From an uncultured Pontibacter sp. (GTDB taxonomy: Bacteria > Bacteroidota > Bacteroidia > Cytophagales > Hymenobacteraceae), in assembly GCF_947499215.1 (NCBI RefSeq), contig NZ_CANMNI010000002.1, positions 1,116,001-1,180,000 of the forward strand: DNA of 64,000 nucleotides, read 5' to 3'. Position 1 is the stretch's first letter; the number at the start of each line of letters is the position of its first letter. This document shows, piece by piece, positions 54,686-61,793 of the stretch. The notes under the pieces are model-generated. The model saw only the letters and a list, made by a program, of their open reading frames with translations. It had not been told where the DNA came from and did not search any database. The position numbers and the translations under genes were made by a program.

Positions 54686-56776
54686 TTAGATTTTGAAGGC
54701 GTCGTCGCTGATGCCTTTGTTCACTTCCACGCTCTGTACCTCCGCTTTGATCACCTGAGGACCAACAACAGTCTCAATCACATGCGGGTATTTCACGCCG
54801 TCTACTTCTTTGTAGTTTTTGTAGCTCTTGGTCTGCGTGATAGCCCCCTGCGGTGTCTGCATGTTCTTCACATCTTTCAAAAGCAAGCCTGTTGCCTTGT
54901 CAAAATAATGAAGCGTCTTCTGACCGTTTGTGGCAGTAGCCTCTACAACGTAAGCGTCAGTGTCGTCTACTTTTTCCTGACCAGTTACAGCTGTCTTGAT
55001 ACCGAATTTCTCAAAACGTGTCATGGAGAACATGTCAGACTCGGCTTTAGAAGAAGCAAGCTCTTCGGCGCTCATGTCTTTGTTAACACCCTGCATAGGG
55101 GCTTCCATTTTGCCTTTGTCACCGTTGATGATCACACGCTGCATCGGATTGTTGTTCATCAGGATCTGAATCAGCATTTTGTCGGCGCCTTTTTGCTGCT
55201 GCTTGAACGTAAGCGGCATGCCTTGCACACTGGCGTTCATGGTCACGGTTACATCTTTCACTTTCTCGATGTTCGCTTTGCCGCCAATCGCCTGAATGTA
55301 TTTGGAGATAAGCTGGTCGGCTGTAACATCCGTAGGAACCGCTTTGGCTGCAGCCATATCTACTTTCTCGCCAGTAGCGTCGAAGTAAGTGATGGTGTTA
55401 TCATCTTTATCGAAAGCAACCAGTTTGTCAGCGATGTCCTTAGCATTACCAACGGCCAAGATGTATAGCTGGTCAGGACGCACGTACTTCTGCGCCACAC
55501 GCTGCACGTCGGCTGCGGTTACAGCATCTACTTTCTTCAGGTAGTTAGTGTAGTAATCGGCTGGCAGTTTGTAACGGGCAGTCGAGATGGCGTACATGGC
55601 CACTGTACCCGGGTTCTCCAGACCACGGGCGAAGTTACCAGTGATGTAGGCCTTTGCATAAGCAAGTTCTTTATCCGTTACCTGCTTTGTTCTAATGTCC
55701 GTGAATTCTTTCATAAATTCCGTCGCAGCGCTGTCGGTTACGGCATTACGCACGCTGGCAGAGGCATTGAAGCGACCCAGAATCTTGTCAGATGAAAGCG
55801 AAGAGTAAGCACCGTAGGTATAGCCGTTCTTCTCACGCAGGTTCATGAACAGACGGGCTGTGCTGCCACCACCCAAGATGGTGTTCATCACTTGAGTTGC
55901 CACTACATCGTCAGCACCCGGCTTCAGCTCGGCTGGGTTCGTGAACGAAAGTACGCTCTGTACTGCGCTCGGACGGTCCACAATCACTACCTGTGTTTTG
56001 CCATCGTGCTTCGGTAGGTCGTAGTTATGAGAAGGAACATTGCCTTTTTTCCACTTGCCAAACGACTTGTTCAGCAGCTTCTTCATCTCCTTTGGCGTTA
56101 CATCACCCACAACGGCTAAGTAACCAATGTTTGGACGGTAGTAGGTGTTGTAGTAGTTCTGTACATCGGCCAGTGTTACGCTTTCAATCGACTTCTCCGT
56201 AGTCAGCTCGCCGTTCGGGTGGTTCTTACCAAAAAGCAAAGTGTTGCGGATTTTACCTGCAATCGCGTCCGGGTTGTCTTTCTCAGAAGCCAAGTTAGCG
56301 GCCATCTGCTTTTTCACCTTGTCCAGTTCTTCTTGTGTGAAGTTCGGGTTCAGAAGGGCATCAGAAGTCAGGTCTAGCAAGGTAGGCAGGTTCTTCTTTA
56401 GGGAAGAAGCACTGAAGCCCGTAGAGCTAAACGAAAGGTTCGCACCGATAAAGTCAACCTGCTCGTCGAACTGATCTTTGCTGCGGGTTTTAGTGCCTGT
56501 GCGCATCATTTGGCCCGCCATGGATACGTAGCCTGCTTTGTCACCTTCCAAGATCGGGTCACGATCCAGAACCAGCGACATATTTACTACCGGAAGTTTG
56601 TGGTTTTCCACCACGTATACCTTCAGGCCGTTTTTCAGGGTGAAGTGTTCGTACTTGCCCAGTTCAATTTTAGGAGCTGGACCAGCAGGAGGAGGCGTTT
56701 GTTTTGTTTGAGCTGTGGCTACCGTGGTAAGCGCCAGCATCAAAAGGAGTATATTGTATATTCTCTTCATCGTCAT
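54686..56776 (-). CDS. M16-family peptidase subunit without zinc motif, fused to a lipoprotein-sorting-like domain
   Basis: 696 residues with a signal peptide ending near TVATAQ. The first 460 residues are an M16 fold but lack HxxEH: the matching place reads AGYVSMAGQMMRTGTKT. The Arg/Tyr pair used for substrate binding by non-catalytic M16 partners is present in MNLREKNGYTYGAYSS. The C-terminal 210 residues (TADQLISKYIQAIGGKANIEK ... HYFDKATGLLLKDVKN) resemble a LolA/outer-membrane lipoprotein-sorting fold. It lies five bases after the active M16 gene and is most likely its obligate periplasmic partner. Confidence 0.9.
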   Translation of the reverse strand: MTMKRIYNILLLMLALTTVATAQTKQTPPPAGPAPKIELGKYEHFTLKNGLKVYVVENHKLPVVNMSLVLDRDPILEGDKAGYVSMAGQMMRTGTKTRSKDQFDEQVDFIGANLSFSSTGFSASSLKKNLPTLLDLTSDALLNPNFTQEELDKVKKQMAANLASEKDNPDAIAGKIRNTLLFGKNHPNGELTTEKSIESVTLADVQNYYNTYYRPNIGYLAVVGDVTPKEMKKLLNKSFGKWKKGNVPSHNYDLPKHDGKTQVVIVDRPSAVQSVLSFTNPAELKPGADDVVATQVMNTILGGGSTARLFMNLREKNGYTYGAYSSLSSDKILGRFNASASVRNAVTDSAATEFMKEFTDIRTKQVTDKELAYAKAYITGNFARGLENPGTVAMYAISTARYKLPADYYTNYLKKVDAVTAADVQRVAQKYVRPDQLYILAVGNAKDIADKLVAFDKDDNTITYFDATGEKVDMAAAKAVPTDVTADQLISKYIQAIGGKANIEKVKDVTVTMNASVQGMPLTFKQQQKGADKMLIQILMNNNPMQRVIINGDKGKMEAPMQGVNKDMSAEELASSKAESDMFSMTRFEKFGIKTAVTGQEKVDDTDAYVVEATATNGQKTLHYFDKATGLLLKDVKNMQTPQGAITQTKSYKNYKEVDGVKYPHVIETVVGPQVIKAEVQSVEVNKGISDDAFKI

Positions 56777-56781
56777 CTAAA

Positions 56782-58119
56782 TTAATTGCTTTGTTGAGCT
56801 GACTTTGGCAGGTAGTGCAACACCACACGGTTGTTCTTGGTGAGGTACTTGTTGGCCACGCGCTGGATGTCTTCTTTCGTCACTTTCATGTAACGGTCGA
56901 TCTCGTTGTTGATCAGGTTCGCATCACCATAATAAACATGATAGTTGGCGAGGTTCTCAGCACGGCCAGCTACAGTGCTGTTCTGCTGCACAAACTGGCT
57001 TTCCATCTGGTTGCGCAGTTTCTGGAACTCACGCTCTTCGATCAGTTCTTTCTTCACAAGCTCAATCTCAGCGTCCACAGCGGCTTCAAGATCCTTCACG
57101 TCTACGCCCATGTTAGCGATAGCGTAGGTCAGGAACAGGCCCGGGTCTTCGGTTGGGAAAGGAATAGAAAGGGCGGCTACCGCCTTCTGCTGCTTGTCTA
57201 CAATCGCCTTTGGCATACGGGCACTCTTGCCACCAGAAAGCAAAGTCGTCAGCATAGACAGCGCATAGTGGTCTTCTGTGCCTTGTGCCGGGATGTGGTA
57301 GGCCTGAATAACGGCTGGTAGCTGGATATTGTCATACACGATCTTGCGACGCTCTTCCGTCTGGGCTGGCTCCACAATGTTTGGTCTTGGGATCGCCTGA
57401 GTTCCTTTAGGGATTTTAGCGAAGTACTGCTCGATCAGCTTCTTCGTCTCGTCGATGCTGATGTCGCCGGCGATAGAAAGTGTGGCGTTGTTCGGCACAT
57501 AGAAGGTCTTGTAGAAGTCGCGGAACTCCTCGATTTTCGCGTTGTTCAGGTCCTCAAACGTACCGATTGGCGTGATCTTGTAAGGGTGCTCAGTGTAAGC
57601 AAGACCAAAGGTGTTCTCGAGGATAGTACCGTATGGCTGGTTATCTACGCGCATACGCTTCTCTTCCTGCACCACTTTACGCTGTGTCTCCACGCCTACT
57701 TCGTCTACTTTGGCGCCTACCATACGCTCGGCTTCCATCCAAAGACCAAGTGCCAGTTGGTTAGAAGGCAATAGTTCATAATAATAAGTGCGGTCAAAAG
57801 ATGTGTTGGCATTGAGTGATCCACCCGCCGCCTGCACCATATTCATATACTGGCCACGCTCAATGTTCTCTGTGCCCTCAAACATCAGGTGTTCAAAGAA
57901 GTGTGCAAAGCCCGTGCGGCCTTTCACTTCGTTTTTGGAGCCTACATGGTACAGCACCGACACGGCCACGTTTGGTGTGGAATTGTCCTGATGCAGGATT
58001 ACATGCAGCCCGTTCGGGAGCGTGTACTCCGTGAATTCGATCTTATTGCTCTTGGTTTGGGCAAAGGCTGTTAAGCCCGACGCAACCCACACAAGGCAAA
58101 GGATAAGCTTACGTTTCAT
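56782..58119 (-). CDS. M16-family zinc metallopeptidase, catalytic subunit
   Basis: 445 residues with a signal peptide ending near LTAFAQ. The inverted zinc motif HxxEH is H73-F-F-E76-H77, with the downstream glutamate in VVQEEKRMRVDN. It is a half-size (M16B) enzyme and needs a partner to form the clamshell; the next gene encodes it. It acts in the periplasm on unfolded peptides. The operon is preceded by a perfect 9-base inverted repeat at 58148-58170, which may be an operator. Confidence 0.94.
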   Translation of the reverse strand: MKRKLILCLVWVASGLTAFAQTKSNKIEFTEYTLPNGLHVILHQDNSTPNVAVSVLYHVGSKNEVKGRTGFAHFFEHLMFEGTENIERGQYMNMVQAAGGSLNANTSFDRTYYYELLPSNQLALGLWMEAERMVGAKVDEVGVETQRKVVQEEKRMRVDNQPYGTILENTFGLAYTEHPYKITPIGTFEDLNNAKIEEFRDFYKTFYVPNNATLSIAGDISIDETKKLIEQYFAKIPKGTQAIPRPNIVEPAQTEERRKIVYDNIQLPAVIQAYHIPAQGTEDHYALSMLTTLLSGGKSARMPKAIVDKQQKAVAALSIPFPTEDPGLFLTYAIANMGVDVKDLEAAVDAEIELVKKELIEEREFQKLRNQMESQFVQQNSTVAGRAENLANYHVYYGDANLINNEIDRYMKVTKEDIQRVANKYLTKNNRVVLHYLPKSAQQSN

Positions 58120-58147
58120 AAAATGATTGTTTAGGAATGGTAATGCT

Positions 58148-58170
58148 CTATAACACGACTTGTGTTATAG
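58148..58170. promoter_or_regulatory. Operator-like inverted repeat upstream of M16 operon
   Basis: CTATAACAC, five bases, GTGTTATAG: perfect 9-base arms, 29 bases before the M16 start codon. The size and spacing fit a dimeric repressor site. A hairpin in the leader is the other reading. Confidence 0.5.
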
Positions 58171-58367
58171 AAACTATAAAATTAATCTAAATCTTGGAGG
58201 GGTTTTCCACAAATAGCTGAATACCTATGTTTGCTCTACTAATAGGGTGATAAAGTAGATGAATTGAGCGATTTTGCAGGTGAAGTAGGGAGTGCTTAGT
58301 CTATAATTTACTGGTACTCCTTTATTAGAAATCAAAATCCAATCCTACCTGTCGCAATTACTCTATG

Positions 58368-59738
58368 TTAATACATCCTCGGTAACTCAATCCCCTTTAT
58401 CTTCCTGTACAGCCCCAGTGCGGCTTGGTCGGTGAGGCTGGTCACGTAGTCGGTGATGTGGATGATGCGCTCGTAGTCGGAGGCACCTTCGGGAAGCTGC
58501 AAATACTGTGGCGGGATGAGATCGGCTATTTTGCGGTGGTGCTTTGAGGCTGGACGGAAAGCGGCTTTCATACAGGCATCCAGCAAGCCGCCAAGCACCT
58601 CAAAACCGGCTGCCTCAATCTCCAATACAGGTCGGTTGCGGTAGATCAGGTCAATGGAAAGACTTTTAATCTCATCAAGTACCGGCTTGCAGGAGAGTTC
58701 GTTTACCAGTGGTTTGTCATAGGTGCCGGCCAGTATTTCCTGTTCGTGCTGCAGGAAGATCTGAGTGGCTTCATTGATGAGCTTGCCGATGATACGAGCC
58801 CGCAGGTAGCCTATCTCCTCACGCCAATCAAAGAAGGTGAGGGTGGACACGCGATCAGGTGCGTCTCCCAGAATCTGGCGCAACAGTGCTATACCTTGCT
58901 GATGCGGTACCAACCCGAGCTTCAGACCATCTTCAAAATCAATGATGCGGTAGCAAATATCATCGGCAGCCTCTACCAAGAAAGCAAGCGGGTGGCGGTG
59001 AAAGAAAACCTGATCGTCAGTTCCTTTTTTTAACAGCCCCAATTCCTGTGCAATGGTGTTGAACCAAGCTTTCTCCGTTTGAAAGAAGCCATACTTCTTT
59101 TCGCTGGTATCTCTGGTACCCGCTATCAGGGGCAGGGACTCTTTGGGATACTTTGTAAACGTGGCCAGTGTGGTATAAGTCAGGCTGAGGCCGCCGGGCA
59201 GGTTGCAGTGCGCCGGATAGGTATAGGTAAGCACCCGGAAACCGGCGGCATTGCCCTCGAATCGATGCAGGTCTGCTAATTGGGTGTCCGTCAGATTGTG
59301 TAGAAATGGCTGTGCTTCGTCACTCTGAAAATAAGCAGAGATAGCGTCTTCACCTGAATGCCCGAAAGGCGGGTTGCCGATGTCATGCGCTAGGCAGGCA
59401 GCCGCCACAATGTCTCCGAAATCAGCCTCCTGTATGTTTTTTTCGCCTGTAAGCTCCGGGTGGCGCTCCAGTATGCTCTTGCCCACTATACGACCCAGTG
59501 AGCGGCCTACTACCGAGGCTTCGAGGCTGTGCGTCAGGCGAGTATGCACAAAGTCGCTCTCAGGCATGGGCATCACCTGCGTTTTGTTCTGCAGACGGCG
59601 GAATGCGGAGGAGAATACTATACGGTCGTAGTCGCGCTGAAACTCGCCGCGAACCGATTCGTCGGAACTGTACTTGCTGTCAGCGGTTTCAAAGCGCTTT
59701 TTAGAAATCAGACGGTCCCAAGAAGTGGTGTGAGGCAT
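58368..59738 (-). CDS. dgt: dGTP triphosphohydrolase
   Basis: 456 residues. HD-domain nucleotide hydrolase that splits dGTP into deoxyguanosine and triphosphate. The HD metal site is seen in HTRLTHSLEASVVGRSLG (about 66-83) and AACLAHDIGNPPFGHSGED (about 113-130). N-terminal RDYDRIVFSSAFRRLQNKTQV is the family opening. A later HRHPLAFLVEAADDICYRIID carries the last metal aspartate. It affects dNTP balance along with NrdAB at the other end of the window. It is 18 bases downstream of the DUF3667 gene and probably co-transcribed with it. Confidence 0.95.
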   Translation of the reverse strand: MPHTTSWDRLISKKRFETADSKYSSDESVRGEFQRDYDRIVFSSAFRRLQNKTQVMPMPESDFVHTRLTHSLEASVVGRSLGRIVGKSILERHPELTGEKNIQEADFGDIVAAACLAHDIGNPPFGHSGEDAISAYFQSDEAQPFLHNLTDTQLADLHRFEGNAAGFRVLTYTYPAHCNLPGGLSLTYTTLATFTKYPKESLPLIAGTRDTSEKKYGFFQTEKAWFNTIAQELGLLKKGTDDQVFFHRHPLAFLVEAADDICYRIIDFEDGLKLGLVPHQQGIALLRQILGDAPDRVSTLTFFDWREEIGYLRARIIGKLINEATQIFLQHEQEILAGTYDKPLVNELSCKPVLDEIKSLSIDLIYRNRPVLEIEAAGFEVLGGLLDACMKAAFRPASKHHRKIADLIPPQYLQLPEGASDYERIIHITDYVTSLTDQAALGLYRKIKGIELPRMY

Positions 59739-59756
59739 GGTATTAGTTAAAATGGA

Positions 59757-60662
59757 CTAGCTTAGTAGCACGCTGATAGCGACTGTACTTACAAATAAAA
59801 CCAGTAGCGATAAAAGGTATACTATGCTTATAGGAAAAAACTTTACGCTTGTGCGTAGGTACGACTCTTTGTAAACACGCTTTAGTGCGAAGAATAGATA
59901 AATGGCAGAAATCCAGAAAACCCAGTTATCTACATCAAATCCTTTGAAAATAAATTCTGTCGCGAGCGCTAGGATGGTTATTAAAAAGAAGAAGGTATGG
60001 AAGTGTATAGAGAACATGAGATGCTCTACATAGTTACGCCGCTGTTTGTAGTAAAACAAGTATAGAATAAACCCAAAGAAAGGCATCAGCACAAACATCA
60101 TAAAAGAAGTGTTCTTGAGAATCTTCTGTCTGGATTGTTCTTCGTCTTGGGTGAAGCGCTTGAATTTTTCAACAAACTCATTGCTAATCCCGGTTGTTTG
60201 CACCGCGGATACTCTTTGCTGCCCAAGGCGGTTTAGTGTGGTAGCTGTCAGAGAGTCCGCTTGCTGGAGTTGGGCTGCGGCTTCCGGGTCAGTCTGCCGG
60301 AGCTCCTGTTGTGCTTCTTCGCTGCCCATAACCATCTTGCTGTTGCTGGAACGCAGCGCGAGGGCGGTGAAAAATAAGATACTAACAAACACGTACAGGC
60401 GGAACGGGGGAACATAAGAGGCCCGCTTCCCAATGTTGAATTTCTCGGTAAGCAGCCCGGGCTTGAATAGCAAGTATTTCAATGTAACCCAGAACTTGTT
60501 GTCGTAATGCAAGGTGCCCTCCAGAAACTCTTCGGCTAAGTGTTTGACCGATACATTAAGGTCGTGATTCTCCTGTCCGCAGTTTGGGCAGTAATTGTTT
60601 ACCTCCTCAAAGGTATAGCCGCAATTTGGGCATTGCGTAAACTTCCTTCTCTTTTTAGCCAT
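59757..60662 (-). CDS. DUF3667 domain-containing membrane protein
   Basis: 301 residues from the ATG at 60662, which gives MAKKRRKFTQCPNCGY; an ATG eight codons upstream is less likely. A zinc ribbon of two CPNCG knuckles (CPNCGYTFEEVNNYCPNCGQ) lies at residues 10-29, followed by an amphipathic stretch (VKHLAEEFLEG) and GLLTEKFNIGKRASYVPPFRLY, the DUF3667 signature. Four to five transmembrane helices follow in the C-terminal half. Function unknown; similar proteins are frequent in Cytophagales. Confidence 0.88.
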   Translation of the reverse strand: MAKKRRKFTQCPNCGYTFEEVNNYCPNCGQENHDLNVSVKHLAEEFLEGTLHYDNKFWVTLKYLLFKPGLLTEKFNIGKRASYVPPFRLYVFVSILFFTALALRSSNSKMVMGSEEAQQELRQTDPEAAAQLQQADSLTATTLNRLGQQRVSAVQTTGISNEFVEKFKRFTQDEEQSRQKILKNTSFMMFVLMPFFGFILYLFYYKQRRNYVEHLMFSIHFHTFFFLITILALATEFIFKGFDVDNWVFWISAIYLFFALKRVYKESYLRTSVKFFPISIVYLLSLLVLFVSTVAISVLLS

Positions 60663-60693
60663 AGTGTTTGTATAAGCGCTAGGCACGCAGTGT

Positions 60694-60701
60694 CAAATAT
60701 A
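60694..60701 (-). promoter_or_regulatory. DUF3667-dgt -7 promoter element
   Basis: Reads TATATTTG on the minus strand, about 32 bases upstream of the DUF3667 start. The -33 element is not clear. Confidence 0.45.
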
Positions 60702-60886
60702 GAATATTTGCTATAACAAAACTACTATCCTGTATGCATGAGAAGCTTCGCAGAGGCTGGAAATTCCTTGTTGCAACAAATATTAATTTGTGAGGCGCGT
60801 TACCTTTTGACCAAAAATTGTGATCATTTAAAACGTATTTGGCTTTAAATTAACAATTTAAATTAATTTTTACTGTTTATTGCTTG

Positions 60887-61155
60887 TAAGTTTGATGTTA
60901 CCTTTTGAGGTAAAATCTCCTTTTTATACATCTTATGTTTTACAACATTTGTATAGTTAATCGAGCCTATTCCAAGCGAAGAAAGCAAACAGGCCTTTCC
61001 AAGCTATGAAAACAAAAATGCGACCGTACTGACAAAACCCTACGTCAGGCACACACCTTTGCTCCTGAGGAATGTGCCTTGACTCCATGAAAACAAACCG
61101 TTTTATACAAAAGGCACCCAGAACGACTCACCCGTTCTTAGGTGCCTTTTTATTT
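60887..61155 (+). ncRNA. Candidate small structured transcript upstream of hsp20
   Basis: The 606-base gap 60663-61268 has no convincing gene but holds: a TAAGTTTG -7 match at 60887-60894; a hairpin AGGCACA/TGTGCCT at about 61049-61080; and a terminator at about 61107-61155, where AAAAGGCACC pairs with AGGTGCCTTTT, followed by a T-rich tract. A promoter-like box, an internal stem and a terminator without an intervening gene suggest a small RNA or a leader attenuator of hsp20. A 25-codon frame at 61085 overlaps the terminator and is not credited. Confidence 0.4.
61107..61155 (+). terminator. Terminator hairpin upstream of hsp20
   Basis: A-run plus GGCACC pairs with GGTGCC plus T-run; an inner AGAACG/CGTTCT extends the stem. 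No gene lies immediately upstream on the plus strand. Confidence 0.8.
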
Positions 61156-61210
61156 TTATTATAAGTTAAACTATAAGAAAATCAAGTCGTAGAAATAATG
61201 ATGACTGGCC

Positions 61211-61262
61211 TATACATAGATGGTGCAGCTCATCTTATGTATAACCTAAACCAAAAGGAGGT
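61211..61262 (+). promoter_or_regulatory. hsp20 leader hairpin and strong ribosome-binding site
   Basis: TATACATA-GATG pairs with CATC-(t)-TATGTATA (61211-61243), ending ten bases before AAAAGGAGGT (61253-61262). A full anti-Shine-Dalgarno match is uncommon in Bacteroidota and suggests high expression. The hairpin could be an operator or a temperature-sensitive leader element; it does not itself cover the ribosome-binding site. Confidence 0.5.
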
Positions 61263-61268
61263 AACACT

Positions 61269-61739
61269 ATGAAGCCAATGAGAAGAGAACGTAGAGGGGG
61301 TGAAAGCCTTGCTCCAAGATCATTCTTCACAGACTTTTTCAGCGACGTAGATCGTTTTTTCGAGAATGATCTGTTCCAAATGCCAGCCCAGTTAGGTCGC
61401 CAGCTGATGCGGAATATGCCCGCCACAAACATTCGTGAAAGCGAAAAAGAGTATACCATTGAACTGGCGGCACCCGGCATGGCCAAAGATGATTTCTCGA
61501 TAGACGTAGATGAAGGTATGCTGACGATCAGTAGCCAGAAGGAAGAGGAAGTTAACAAAGAGGAAGAAAACTTTACGCGCCGTGAGTACAACTACAGTTC
61601 GTTCAGTCGCTCTTTCCGGCTGCCGGAGGGTGTGAGCCCAGATGAGATAAAAGCCCGCTACGAAGAAGGAGTGCTGAAAATAGCAGTGCCGAAACGGGAA
61701 GAGGCCACTGTGAACCGTAAACGTGTTAACATCGAATAA
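61269..61739 (+). CDS. Hsp20/alpha-crystallin small heat-shock protein
   Basis: 156 residues. The alpha-crystallin domain (about 50-145) has NIRESEKEYTIELAAPGM, DEGMLTISSQKE, FSRSFRLPEGVSPDEIKARYEEGVLKIAVPK and the end-of-domain GVL. N-terminal FFSDVDRFFENDLF is typical of bacterial Hsp20. An ATP-independent holdase that binds unfolding proteins. The start ATG has the strongest ribosome-binding site in the window. Monocistronic, ending at a perfect terminator. Confidence 0.95.
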   Translation: MKPMRRERRGGESLAPRSFFTDFFSDVDRFFENDLFQMPAQLGRQLMRNMPATNIRESEKEYTIELAAPGMAKDDFSIDVDEGMLTISSQKEEEVNKEEENFTRREYNYSSFSRSFRLPEGVSPDEIKARYEEGVLKIAVPKREEATVNRKRVNIE

Positions 61740-61750
61740 AAATATAGAAG

Positions 61751-61792
61751 TTCATAGAAAAGGGAGGCCCTACAGCCTCCCTTTTCTATGAA
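61751..61792. terminator. Bidirectional terminator after hsp20
   Basis: A perfect 18-base inverted repeat (TTCATAGAAAAGGGAGGC and its complement) around a six-base loop. It ends one base from the stop codon of the opposing minus-strand gene, so it serves both. Confidence 0.95.
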
Positions 61793-61793
61793 C

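Noticed and set aside
61085..61162. 25-codon frame (starting MKTNRF) before hsp20
   Set aside because: It coincides with the terminator hairpin; the reading frame is a by-product of the stem sequence.
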